The notes: generated from the sequence alone by a model not told the origin. A DNA stretch of 64,000 nucleotides from an uncultured Bacteriovorax sp. (GCA_946480715.1 CAMLKK010000006.1:1-64000), one strand, 5' to 3'. Counted from the stretch's first letter, positions 43,656 through 53,035 are shown. Numbers and translations: made by a program.

Positions 43656-44105
43656 ATGGAACAACTTACAAATGCCATTAAGATACTTAGAGAATCATGG
43701 ACGAAAATTGATCCTGAGACGATGAAATCGGTCATGAGTGAACTAAAAAAAGTGCAACTCCAATCAAAGGACCTCAAAGAGCTCTATCGCGATCCGGATT
43801 TCGGATTTGTCATCACAGCGTATAGAGAAACTAAGGACACTTATCGAATTCCACATAATCACGGCAGGGGATGGGTTATCTACACCGTTCTCGAAGGCAT
43901 AATGGAAATGGGAAGTTATGGATTCATAGACAAATTATTTCTTAGAAATATTGAAATGCTTGATGCTGGAAAGAGCACCCTGTACTTTCCCGGCGACATT
44001 CACGATACAAGATGCCTTTCATCAGAATCATTAATTTTAAGATTAACTAGCTGTGATTTGAAAGTAGAGGAGAAAGAAGGAAGGATGGTGAGATATGATT
44101 ATTAG
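43656..44105 (+). CDS. Cupin-type protein (cysteine dioxygenase-like)
   Basis: A 149-residue single-domain protein with the cupin metal motifs HNHGRGWVIYTVLEG (two His about 67-69) and YFPGDIHDT (His about 112), resembling the small-thiol dioxygenase/cysteine dioxygenase class. It has AAGGAGG before the ATG and is the first gene of the MerR-controlled operon; its end overlaps the next permease gene by 11 bp. The substrate is unknown; a stress-metabolite or thiol role would fit the SoxR-like operator. Confidence 0.75.
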   Translation: MEQLTNAIKILRESWTKIDPETMKSVMSELKKVQLQSKDLKELYRDPDFGFVITAYRETKDTYRIPHNHGRGWVIYTVLEGIMEMGSYGFIDKLFLRNIEMLDAGKSTLYFPGDIHDTRCLSSESLILRLTSCDLKVEEKEGRMVRYDY

Positions 44106-44565
44106 TCTCTGGCTTATCACATTCACTGCAATTGGTTTGTCGTATAAACATGACATAAAAAAAACTAATCTGGCCTTGAACAAAAGTTTCAAATCTTTTT
44201 TGAGGTTGCTGCCTGCGCTGGCGTTGATGATTATCATTGTTGGTTCCGTTCTCTATTTTTTTCCGAGAGACCGAATTTTAGTACTTTTTGAAGAAAAAGG
44301 TTTTCTAGGATTAATGCTCGTATCAATTGTGGGAGCAATTCTCACCATTCCAGGACCGATTGCATTTCCTCTCGCTGGAGAACTGGCCAGTATGGGAGTA
44401 AGCGGAGCTCAATTAGCTTCTTTCATCACGACTTTAACGATGGTTGGATTTGCAACCGCACCGGCCGAAGCTGCTTTTTTTGGAAGACGATTCGTCATCA
44501 TTCGACAAGTGCTAAGTTTGATTGCGGCCATCATTATCCGATTTATCATGGGAGAAATTTTATGA
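44095..44565 (+). CDS. Half-size permease, N-terminal type (split ArsP/DUF318-like)
   Basis: A 156-residue membrane protein with about four helices. Segments GAILTIPGPIAFPLAGELASMG and APAEAAFFGRR resemble one half of the ArsP/DUF318 permease family, in which normal members have both halves in a single polypeptide. The gene overlaps the cupin gene by 11 bp and the next half by 4 bp. I infer the two halves form one transporter; the substrate is not known. Confidence 0.6.
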   Translation: MIISLWLITFTAIGLSYKHDIKKTNLALNKSFKSFLRLLPALALMIIIVGSVLYFFPRDRILVLFEEKGFLGLMLVSIVGAILTIPGPIAFPLAGELASMGVSGAQLASFITTLTMVGFATAPAEAAFFGRRFVIIRQVLSLIAAIIIRFIMGEIL

Positions 44566-44963
44566 TCTTAACAATTTTTAAATTTTTACCACCCATTCTT
44601 ATATTGATGTCATTGATGGATGTGTGGATTTCGAAAGATTCTTTGCAAAGACATCTAGGAGAAAATTCCGGAGCAAGAGGAAATCTAATCGCTCTGATGT
44701 TGGGTTCACTGGCCGCAGGCCCTCTTTTTACTGCATTTCCTATTGGGAAATCTCTCACTCAAAAAGGGATGAGAACTTCTAATCTCGTTATTTTTTTAAG
44801 CTCGTGGGGAACAATAAAAATACCAATGCTTTTAATGGAAGCAAGTTTTGTTGGATTAAAATTTGCGACACTGCGACTATTAATCACAGTGCCCTTTATA
44901 CTTTTTATAGGTTGGTTAATGGAAGCGAATGAGAGATTATTTGCAGTTGAAACTTTCAACTAA
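44562..44963 (+). CDS. Half-size permease, C-terminal type (split ArsP/DUF318-like)
   Basis: A 133-residue membrane protein with about four helices, including NLIALMLGSLAAGPLFTAFPIGKSL and SSWGTIKIPMLLMEASFVG, again like one half of the DUF318 permease. ATGA overlap with the preceding half shows translational coupling, which makes equal amounts likely. The 3' end overlaps the convergent exported-protein gene by 27 bp. Confidence 0.6.
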   Translation: MILTIFKFLPPILILMSLMDVWISKDSLQRHLGENSGARGNLIALMLGSLAAGPLFTAFPIGKSLTQKGMRTSNLVIFLSSWGTIKIPMLLMEASFVGLKFATLRLLITVPFILFIGWLMEANERLFAVETFN

Positions 44964-45482
44964 TGGTTTAATTGTCGATTCCCATTTTCCGGCATGTTCC
45001 ATCTTTAGAAGAGTTTTCATGTGGAATGTTTGATCTTTGCACTTAACGTAGAACGATTTTTCTTCATAGTTTTCATCTTTCATTTGGTAGAGGTAAGTGA
45101 ATTGATGAAATTCAGCATTGCCAGCTTTAAATGTTTTCATAGGTAAGAAAGAAATTAGTTTTGCATTCACTGACTGAAGCCATGCAAGCTTAGATATTTT
45201 ATAACTCTCTTGAGCGGCAGCTTCATCCTTAAAGTTCATACGATCTTCTTTTACATCTAAAGGTACGACTAGAAGTACGGGGCGATACTCTTCATGAAGA
45301 GGACCAACAAGCTTCAGTGGAATTCCCACTTCTTTATTAATGACTTCCCAATCACTAGGAACATCAAGACTAACTTTCTTTTTAAGAACATCGAAAGTTT
45401 CGACTTTGGCCTCAATTAATGAAGTATGAAGAGTAAGTGCCAATATTAGGGAACCTAATTTTATTGAATTTGTTTTTTTCAT
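44937..45482 (-). CDS. Exported protein of unknown function
   Basis: A 181-residue protein with a Sec signal (ending about SLIEA, residue 25). The mature part has beta-rich, PsbP-like character (VSLDVPSDWEVINKEVG, FKAGNAEFHQFTYLYQM, SFYVKCKDQTFHMKTLL), a fold often seen in small periplasmic proteins of this length, but no family is assigned. Two cysteines could pair. Confidence 0.6.
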   Translation of the reverse strand: MKKTNSIKLGSLILALTLHTSLIEAKVETFDVLKKKVSLDVPSDWEVINKEVGIPLKLVGPLHEEYRPVLLVVPLDVKEDRMNFKDEAAAQESYKISKLAWLQSVNAKLISFLPMKTFKAGNAEFHQFTYLYQMKDENYEEKSFYVKCKDQTFHMKTLLKMEHAGKWESTIKPLVESFNCK

Positions 45483-45551
45483 GCCTTCTGATCGACAAGT
45501 TTAGGAAATAATTGAGGTCTAAATATTTTTTTAGGAAAAACTAACCTTTTT

Positions 45552-45575
45552 AGGAGGTCTTTCCGAAAAGACTGC
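45552..45575 (+). promoter_or_regulatory. Long-spaced ribosome binding site with intervening hairpin
   Basis: AGGAGG (45552-45557) lies 18 bases before the ATG of the 1501-aa gene. Between them GTCTTT and AAAGAC form a 6-bp stem with CCGA loop (45557-45572), which would bring the site to a normal distance. No nearer in-frame start codon exists. Confidence 0.5.
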
Positions 45576-48500
45576 ATGAAAAATCTAATTCTACACTCAT
45601 TTATCGTCTCGCAACTTCTTCTGACCACGGTCTTCGCTCCATATGCGCAAGCAAAAGAAGAACCTGTCGATCCTGAAATTATTCAGCAGATGGCAGAGTT
45701 AAAAGCATATTGTGATGACGTTGGCGCCAATCCACTCAGTTATGAAAAGAATGCGAAGGATAAGTCCGTTCAATCATGGCCAGTCGAAGTCAAAAAAGGC
45801 GTTATCAAGCATGATACTCTCATTAAATTAGATCATGACGGTGGGCCAAGTTACCTTTCATGTTTTCAACATTTCAATACGCCATTACAAGCAAAGAGCT
45901 TAGATGAACGTATTATTGATGAAGAAAAATTTCAGGCGAAGTGTAGAGAAGATGCCAAGAAAGGAAAAACACCAGTCGTTGATTTAAAAAATCAATTACA
46001 AAATATCACTAACAAGATGACGTGCGAAGAGTCTGAACAGACTTCTGTTGCTTCTTGCGCGAACGATATTGCTTATTGTGGTCTTGAACATATGAATGTT
46101 GCGAAAGCGCTCAAAGTTCAAAAACCTAAAGGGCTTAATTGTTCAAGTCTTGGCGATGCTACACTTAAAGGTGTTGCAGGTGCTGGTGAATGTGCCGCCA
46201 CTTTTATTCGTGGTGCATTCGACGAAATTCTTATGACCTTAAACCTTCTTGTGGTGGAAGCACCTAAGTGGGTCTACAACAATACAATTGGAAAATTTTT
46301 CCAAGAACCTGCAGTTAAGCAGCTTGAGAACGTTGGTACTGTTGAAGCGATGGCCGCAACAAAGGCCACGAACGCTGATATTAAAAAAGAAAAAGCTGAA
46401 CCAGAAAAAACACTCACGCAAAAAATTGTAAACTTCACGAAAGAATTAATTGTTGATAGTGCAGCGAAGTCGTACGGATGTGAAGCTTGGTCAACAGGAG
46501 TTCCTGGTGTTGGAACGTGTGTAAAACCTGCGGGCAATTGGGAATGTGCAAGCTGTAAGCAAAAGGCCATGGCCGTATGTGGTGCCGCTGGTTTTGCTAC
46601 GGGGATGATTGCTGAAGTCGCTGTACTTGCCGTTCCTGTTGGTGTTGTCGGTGGTACGGCCGCAGCTCTAGGAGCAGGTACGAAAATCGCCAAGGCCGGT
46701 CAGGCCATCAAAGCAGCTACAAAAGGATCTGAAGTTCTTAATGCTGCATCTAAAGTTGGATCTGCTGCTCTTAAAGTGGGTGATAAAGCGCTTAAAGTTT
46801 TAAAACCAATTGCAGCGACTGGATTTAAAATCGGGAAGAAGCTCATTGCGAATCTTCGCCTGATACCAGGTGTGGAAATCACGGCCAAAACTCTCGCGAA
46901 ACCAATTAAACTTTTCTTCACGGCCGGTGATAAAACAACTTCAAAAATGTGGAGTTATTCTTACCACGGTTCTCGTGCTTATACTGAGACCCTTGTTAAG
47001 ACTGGTAACCCTGCCCTTGCGATGAAAGCGGCGCAAGCGGCTGCTCAATTAAATCTTGCTACGAAAGCAGCTAATGCGGTTGTTAAATCGAATGCAGAAC
47101 TTGCGAAAGTAAATGAAAAAGCTGCTGAACCATTAAGTGCGGCAGAAGCTAAAAAAGTCGCCGCTGATAAAAAAGTTGCTGAGAAAAAACTCGCTGAAGA
47201 TACAAAAATATATTTGAGTGCTCAAGAAGGTATCACGGCTAAAGAAGTTGAGGCCCTGGCAACACTTCAAAGTGATCATGCTGTCACTCTTGCGGCGGAC
47301 TATGGTCGATCAATTAATAAAATCGACTCTGGAACAAATCCGGTTTACAGCAACGTCATCAATAAAGCAGTAGATGCTTTAGAAGAAGAGCGTGCTGCTG
47401 CAAAACTTGCAGAAGAAAAAGCTGCAGTTGCTGGTCCTAAAATAAAAATGTCTGAAAAACAAATCAAAGCAGATGAGCTTGCAAAACTCATCGCCGTTGA
47501 TGAAGAGACTCAGAAATTAATTTCAGAACCAGTTATTGCTCAATACCTCTACCTTAACCATTTTGCTTCTGATGCAGAAAAAGTAGAGTTAAAAATTGCA
47601 CAACAAGATATCGCGAACTCTACTAAAGTTGGTGATACAGATATTTTTCATCTCGTGAATGAAAAACTGGCCGCAAAGTTAAATGATCCGGCCATTCAGA
47701 AAAAAGTTGCTGAAACTTTTGAAACTGGAGATGAAGCTCTTCGTCCCGGAAAACTAGATAAAGCAACGTATGAACTAAGAACAAGAGCGAAGATCATTAC
47801 ATCGATGCCGGAAACGACGGCCAGATTGAAAAAACTTATCGATGAAGGTTTTTCAGTTGAGGTAATGGATGAAGGTCTATTCCATTTCTATGGAGCGACT
47901 CAGTTAGGATTGAAAGAATCACAGATGAGACCATGGGAAAAAATCCCAGGTGGATTCTCTGCGATCAGACCAAATCAGGTTGAAAATATTTCTCCAGATC
48001 TTTGGGCAAGAATGGCAGCGTTTGCTTCTGAAACAGAAGCACCAATTCACGGTTATTCAACAAACTCAGGGGATGCTCTTCGCGGTCTTATTCCATCTAT
48101 CTCTAGATTCATGGGTAAAAACGAAGAAGAATATCTGGCCTTCGAAGCGAAATCAGCAAAAGCGATTGAAGATGGAACTGCACATGAAGTAGGTCCTTTC
48201 TGTACAAACGTATGGTGTGGTGAAGAAAAACGTCACGAAAATGCTGTTGGTCGTTTTGCTGAACAGGTAACAGGACAAAAAGCAAAAGCTGAAAAAACTT
48301 ACGAAGCTGATAAACGTGGTGACTACTTAGATGCTGATTATGCCCTTAAACACTTAGCAGGTCGTAACTCATCTGAGTGGAATGCAAACTCAATTTACTT
48401 CTATATGAGAGCGCACTCAAAGGATGGCGCGAATAAGTGGGTTGATCAGGTTCGTCAGGATGAAACGAAACACATGGCGATCTTTGCTACTGGATATAAA

Positions 48501-50081
48501 TATTTCTTCGGTAACCAGACAGGTAAACGTACAAAAGAAATGCTTGATAAGATCATGGATCTAAAAAAACAAGCATCAACTTCAAATAGCTCGGGTGACG
48601 TTCTTTCTGAAAACGCTGCTGCGATGGCAGAAGTCGGGATCACTCACTTATTCGTTGAAAATAAAGTTCGTCAGTTTACAAGAACTGTACCACTTAAAAC
48701 AATGGAAAAGATTTTCGATTCACCAGTAAAAACGCTGGAAGATTTGGAATCAGTTCCTCTGACTGCTGAGAAGAAAAAGGCCATTGAAGAAATGAACGTG
48801 GTTGAACGTAAAAAACGTGAAGACCTCGCTCGTTGGACTCCGGAAGAAAGAGAAAAATTCCTAGCACTTAAAAAAGTTGAAAAGGAACAAGGACCACTTA
48901 TTGAAGGTCTGATTACAAACCTCTTCAATAACTTCAAAGGTGCTGAAGTTTATGGATCAAAAGAAGCCGAAGCAGTATTGAAGCAAATTAATAAACTGCG
49001 TACTGGTCTTGATCCAAAAACAAATGCTCTGATTCAGTTGTCACTGCAAGAAACTCTTCGTGACTATCAGATCATGAACAACAAGTTTGTTCGTAGTAAA
49101 CCTGAACTTAAAGTTCGTTTCAAAAACGCTCAGGAAGGTTTCGTTGTTGAACATAAAGCACCAGGTGAAGCAACTGTTCAACTTGCTCAAAGTGTAACGG
49201 ACAATACATTCTTATTAAGAGTAGACCGTCCTAAAGATTTAGAACTTACTCCAGGTGCGGCGGTGAGAGTTGAAGTCGATACTCCATCAGGAAAAGACTT
49301 CCGCGTTCTTTCGCTTGCAAGTGCACCTCAGAAAGACAAAATCGAATTCGCTGTTGGTGTGTCTGACTCTGAATTCAAGCAATCGCTGATGAAACTGAAA
49401 CCAGGTCAATCAGTAAATCTTAGTAAGGCAAAAGGTTCGATGAATTTTGATCCGACAAAACCTACTGTCATGATTGCTGGTGGTATTGGTATTACTCCTT
49501 TTAGAAGTATGATCCAACACGTGAAGGACAATAAACTTGATACACCGATGCACTTGTACTACTCGAACAAATCACAAATTCCATTTGGTGATGAGTTCGT
49601 AAAAGCGGCAGAAGAAGGTGACCAACTTTCATTAACAACAATCTTGAGTCAACCAAACAAAGATTGGAAAGGACCAAAAGGCCGTATTGATGACAAGTTC
49701 CTCGCTGCTGAAGTTCCAAAACTTCCAGGAGATGCAAAATACTATATCGTTGGACCTCCAGCGATGGTTACTGGTACAAAAGACAATCTTATTAAATTGG
49801 GAGTAAAACCAGAAGACATTCAAATTGAAATCTTTGCAATTGAGAAACCAGCTGAAGAAGCTTCACGTTCAACAGCTGCAGCAACACCTGCAACACCGGC
49901 CGCACCAAAAGAAAAAGCTGTATGCCGTTGCTTCTCAGTGGGTAAAGAGCAAATTGTACGAGTGATCAAGCAAGGTAACAACACGATGGAAATGATCGCA
50001 GAAGCAACAGGTGCCACACGTGGATGCGGTGGATGTTCATGCGATATCGAAAAAATCCTTCAGTGTGAAATTGGTCGCTAG
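45576..50081 (+). CDS. Giant exported redox fusion: diiron domain, flavin reductase, BFD [2Fe-2S]
   Basis: A 1501-residue protein. A signal peptide (1-26, AYAQA) is followed by a Cys-rich region (about 45-210), an apolar Gly/Ala-rich stretch (about 326-370) and long helical linkers. A ferritin-like diiron domain (about 800-990) shows EEKRH (883-887) and DETKH (962-966), matching EENRH and DEKRH of acyl-ACP desaturases. An oxidoreductase module (about 1180-1430) has the flavin motif R1243VLS1246, the nucleotide motif GGIGITPFRS (1302-1311) and YYIVGPPAMV. The end is a BFD-like cluster domain: Cys1450, Cys1452, Cys1484, Cys1487. No homologue was recognised; function is inferred as oxygen-dependent chemistry fed by its own reductase. 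Confidence 0.8.
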   Translation: MKNLILHSFIVSQLLLTTVFAPYAQAKEEPVDPEIIQQMAELKAYCDDVGANPLSYEKNAKDKSVQSWPVEVKKGVIKHDTLIKLDHDGGPSYLSCFQHFNTPLQAKSLDERIIDEEKFQAKCREDAKKGKTPVVDLKNQLQNITNKMTCEESEQTSVASCANDIAYCGLEHMNVAKALKVQKPKGLNCSSLGDATLKGVAGAGECAATFIRGAFDEILMTLNLLVVEAPKWVYNNTIGKFFQEPAVKQLENVGTVEAMAATKATNADIKKEKAEPEKTLTQKIVNFTKELIVDSAAKSYGCEAWSTGVPGVGTCVKPAGNWECASCKQKAMAVCGAAGFATGMIAEVAVLAVPVGVVGGTAAALGAGTKIAKAGQAIKAATKGSEVLNAASKVGSAALKVGDKALKVLKPIAATGFKIGKKLIANLRLIPGVEITAKTLAKPIKLFFTAGDKTTSKMWSYSYHGSRAYTETLVKTGNPALAMKAAQAAAQLNLATKAANAVVKSNAELAKVNEKAAEPLSAAEAKKVAADKKVAEKKLAEDTKIYLSAQEGITAKEVEALATLQSDHAVTLAADYGRSINKIDSGTNPVYSNVINKAVDALEEERAAAKLAEEKAAVAGPKIKMSEKQIKADELAKLIAVDEETQKLISEPVIAQYLYLNHFASDAEKVELKIAQQDIANSTKVGDTDIFHLVNEKLAAKLNDPAIQKKVAETFETGDEALRPGKLDKATYELRTRAKIITSMPETTARLKKLIDEGFSVEVMDEGLFHFYGATQLGLKESQMRPWEKIPGGFSAIRPNQVENISPDLWARMAAFASETEAPIHGYSTNSGDALRGLIPSISRFMGKNEEEYLAFEAKSAKAIEDGTAHEVGPFCTNVWCGEEKRHENAVGRFAEQVTGQKAKAEKTYEADKRGDYLDADYALKHLAGRNSSEWNANSIYFYMRAHSKDGANKWVDQVRQDETKHMAIFATGYKYFFGNQTGKRTKEMLDKIMDLKKQASTSNSSGDVLSENAAAMAEVGITHLFVENKVRQFTRTVPLKTMEKIFDSPVKTLEDLESVPLTAEKKKAIEEMNVVERKKREDLARWTPEEREKFLALKKVEKEQGPLIEGLITNLFNNFKGAEVYGSKEAEAVLKQINKLRTGLDPKTNALIQLSLQETLRDYQIMNNKFVRSKPELKVRFKNAQEGFVVEHKAPGEATVQLAQSVTDNTFLLRVDRPKDLELTPGAAVRVEVDTPSGKDFRVLSLASAPQKDKIEFAVGVSDSEFKQSLMKLKPGQSVNLSKAKGSMNFDPTKPTVMIAGGIGITPFRSMIQHVKDNKLDTPMHLYYSNKSQIPFGDEFVKAAEEGDQLSLTTILSQPNKDWKGPKGRIDDKFLAAEVPKLPGDAKYYIVGPPAMVTGTKDNLIKLGVKPEDIQIEIFAIEKPAEEASRSTAAATPATPAAPKEKAVCRCFSVGKEQIVRVIKQGNNTMEMIAEATGATRGCGGCSCDIEKILQCEIGR

Positions 50082-50088
50082 TTAGATT

Positions 50089-51123
50089 TTAAGGACACTT
50101 CAAAACAATCTTACCGGTTGTTTTACCAGATTCGATCGCTTTATGGGCCTCTCCAACGTTTTCGAAATCAAAAACGGTGGTAGCAGGCCCTTTTAATTCT
50201 CCATCCTCAATTAACTTCACCATGTGATGAACAGCTTCTAAAAACATTTCGCGCTTGTCGAAGAGGTAAGACAAATTAAAAGTCACCAAGCTTTTATTTT
50301 TATCTGTCATATCGAGTGGATTAAAACGCGGAGTTTTTAAAAACGTCCAGATGAGTTGCGGGTAGTTCAAACGACCGCCTGTTTTTGGCAGCATCGAGTG
50401 AAATCCATAACAGAGAAGTTTACCAGAAGGGGCGAGGTGCAGATAACTGTCTTTTAATGTCGAAGCACCATTGGCATCGAGGATGACATCATATCCTTGA
50501 GGACAAATCTTTTCCGCTTCCTTCCAAAGATCCTGTGTTGATTTATCAATAACGTGATTGGCCCCTAATTTTTTTGCGTAGTCGACTTTATGAGATGATC
50601 CGACAATACCAATTGATTCGAATCCCAAATAACGGCAAAGCTGGAGAAGTGCACTTCCTACACCGCCAGCGCAAGAGTGAATAAGAACTTTGGCGCCTTT
50701 GCGAATAACAACATTTTGAAGGAGAGCGTGGTAGGCCGTTAAATAAACAGCGGGAAAACCTGCGCCTTGTTCGAGAGTTAAATTTTTTGGGAGTGCAAAA
50801 ACCAATTCTTCTTCAAGTGCGATATGTGTAGTGTAACCACCAAAACGAGTGACAGCGAAAACTTTATCACCGACCTTATGTGAAGTAACTTTGGATCCGA
50901 CTTTTTCTACGATACCTGAAAGTTCAAAGCCAGGTGTGATAGGCCAACCTACGAAATCCTTGGCCGACTTGTAAACGCCCCAACGAATAAGTACATCAGC
51001 ATAATTGATACCCACGAAGGCCACTTTGATAAGAACTTCATTATCCTTAACTTCTGGAGTTGGAAATTCTTCAACTTTAAGTTGTTGGTAATCACCTGGC
51101 TTGTGAATGACGATTTTTTTCAT
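50089..51123 (-). CDS. Zinc-independent quinone oxidoreductase-like dehydrogenase (MDR)
   Basis: A medium-chain dehydrogenase/reductase of the quinone oxidoreductase branch. The N-terminal GroES-like domain lacks the catalytic zinc cysteine; the NADPH-binding fold has GGVGSALLQL (the AxxGxxG-like motif) and a GSS-HKVDYAKKLGA stretch typical of NADP(H) binding. The start is placed at 51123, since a further upstream ATG adds ten residues that no family member shows. It follows the 1501-aa gene convergently with 7 bp between, so any shared role is unproven. Confidence 0.88.
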   Translation of the reverse strand: MKKIVIHKPGDYQQLKVEEFPTPEVKDNEVLIKVAFVGINYADVLIRWGVYKSAKDFVGWPITPGFELSGIVEKVGSKVTSHKVGDKVFAVTRFGGYTTHIALEEELVFALPKNLTLEQGAGFPAVYLTAYHALLQNVVIRKGAKVLIHSCAGGVGSALLQLCRYLGFESIGIVGSSHKVDYAKKLGANHVIDKSTQDLWKEAEKICPQGYDVILDANGASTLKDSYLHLAPSGKLLCYGFHSMLPKTGGRLNYPQLIWTFLKTPRFNPLDMTDKNKSLVTFNLSYLFDKREMFLEAVHHMVKLIEDGELKGPATTVFDFENVGEAHKAIESGKTTGKIVLKCP

Positions 51124-51217
51124 GTGAGTCCTATTTGATTTATTAAAATACAAATAGGTTACGTTTAAACTGACTGATTTCCAAGTAAGGAATTAGGCTA
51201 CTTCTCTGGTCGGCCAT

Positions 51218-52906
51218 TTAGGCAGCTTTAGAAACGCTTAGAGAAGCAGGAAGTTCAATAACAAAAGTATTATGCGATTGAGTTCTGTCGAGGTAAAAAC
51301 GGCCTTTATGCGACTCTACGATGCCTTTAGAAATTGAAAGTCCAAGTCCTGTTCCTTTACCCACTTCTTTCGTAGTGAAGAAGGGAACCATCAATTTTTC
51401 AGCGATGTGGTTAGGAATTAATTTTCCACTATCCGTTACAGTGATTCTTCCGGTTAGCCCTTCTAAAGTTGCTTCAACTTTAATCCAACGTTCATTATCG
51501 TTTTCAATTGAATCGAGTGAATTGTTTAGAAGATTAAGTAGGACTTGGGCAATTTGAATTTCGCGACAATCAACTGAAAATGTCTCAGCCACAGTAACCG
51601 TCAGAAATACGCTTCTCGTTCTGATTCTTTCATGACAAAGATCAAGGGTGCTTTCAATAATTTTATTAACCGGCACTGGTAGGAAAGGGTCATCAAATGA
51701 GTCTCTTGAAAAACTCCTCAGGCCTTTGACGATTTTTGCAATTCGGTCAGATGTTGAGACGATTCGGTCAAGACCATCGATAAGGCGAGGATCAGCATCA
51801 GAAGCACGATGCTTGCGCAGACTCTTGGCCGTCATAGAAATGATGCTCAATGGATTATTTATTTCGTGGGCGATACCACTTGCCATTTCTCCAAGCGACG
51901 AAAGTTTCGCTGATTGCATGGCCTGCTTTCTTTGCTCTTCAACTTGTTCCAGCGAAATAAGAAAATTGAATAAGAAATAGGCGGCCATACTGAGAACTAA
52001 AAAGACGATAACAGAATGAATCGCCGTTCGTGTTCTCCATTCCGCAAGAAAATCATTGGTAGATAAACCAGAAACAACAACGAAAGGGTAGTTAGACATT
52101 TTACGAGCAGTGAATACGCGGTTAATTTTATCAACACGAGAATTGCGCTTATAAGTAATATAAGGTGAAGTCGAGTTGATAAGTTGAACAATCTCGGGCG
52201 CTACATTTACGACACTTCCCATTTTTTTAGTAAATGGTCTGCGAGCGTATAGAACTTTATCAACACCATACAGAGCAATCATACCTTCTTTATCGATGTT
52301 GATTTTATCAAACATCGTCTTGAAGTGATCGATCGTAATTGAAGCAATGATGATCCCTTTGAATTGACCCGCCTTTGTTAGGATAGGTCTTGCCAGAACA
52401 ATGATCCAAATATTGGCCGTGCGGCTAATAACCGGTTTTGAAATGACTAAATGGTTGTGAGGATTCGCCTTCATTTCCTGAAAGTAGTCACGGTCTGCAA
52501 TGTTTAGGTTGTGTTCTATTATTCCTCTATCATCAGCGATAAAATCACCGTTTTCATTGATGACTTTGATACTGAGAACTTCAGAAAGCCTGGAGCTGTG
52601 AGTACGCAAAAGCTCATTGTATTGGTCGATGTTTTTAGCATTAATTGAATCAGGGCCAACACGGTCCTGGAGAGTTTGTAAGACGAGATCAATGTTTTTA
52701 AACGAAATGGCAATTTGTCCCTCTAAAACCTGTGAGAGATTGGTTGTCTGGATTTCAGCTTTTTTAATCTCGCTTTCATAAGATTTGTACGATTCATAGA
52801 TGAAGCTTGAAAGAACAAAAAGTCCAAGGATGAGTGCACCCATAAAAAGACGAGCGTTTTTTGATCGTACAATTAGGTTTGAATATTTTTTCCAGGAACT
52901 CATCAT
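51218..52906 (-). CDS. Cache-type sensor histidine kinase
   Basis: Two membrane segments (about 17-38 and 295-320) flank a roughly 255-residue periplasmic domain that looks like a double Cache ligand-binding domain (IDLVLQTLQDRV, DYFQEMKANPHNHLVISKP, PIVSRTANIW). Behind it come HisKA with His347 in GIAHEINNPLSI and a HATPase domain (LLNNSLDSIE, DSGKLIP, GTGLGLSIS). The ligand is unknown. There is no response regulator next to it. Its kinase core is near-identical in pattern to the kinase at 41012-42445. Confidence 0.9.
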   Translation of the reverse strand: MMSSWKKYSNLIVRSKNARLFMGALILGLFVLSSFIYESYKSYESEIKKAEIQTTNLSQVLEGQIAISFKNIDLVLQTLQDRVGPDSINAKNIDQYNELLRTHSSRLSEVLSIKVINENGDFIADDRGIIEHNLNIADRDYFQEMKANPHNHLVISKPVISRTANIWIIVLARPILTKAGQFKGIIIASITIDHFKTMFDKINIDKEGMIALYGVDKVLYARRPFTKKMGSVVNVAPEIVQLINSTSPYITYKRNSRVDKINRVFTARKMSNYPFVVVSGLSTNDFLAEWRTRTAIHSVIVFLVLSMAAYFLFNFLISLEQVEEQRKQAMQSAKLSSLGEMASGIAHEINNPLSIISMTAKSLRKHRASDADPRLIDGLDRIVSTSDRIAKIVKGLRSFSRDSFDDPFLPVPVNKIIESTLDLCHERIRTRSVFLTVTVAETFSVDCREIQIAQVLLNLLNNSLDSIENDNERWIKVEATLEGLTGRITVTDSGKLIPNHIAEKLMVPFFTTKEVGKGTGLGLSISKGIVESHKGRFYLDRTQSHNTFVIELPASLSVSKAA

Positions 52907-53035
52907 AAGTGCTTATCGACTCAGAGAGAGGCGACCTTTATTTAAAATATTCTCTTAAATATAAAATTTAGAAACCTTCACATTTGCTTGAGATTAGATG
53001 TAGCTTTCCCAATAAAAATTGTGGATAATGAGGCA

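Noticed and set aside
46274..46693. Minus-strand frame inside the 1501-aa gene
   Set aside because: Ala/Thr/Pro-rich shadow of an Ala/Gly/Lys-rich coding region without a start signal.
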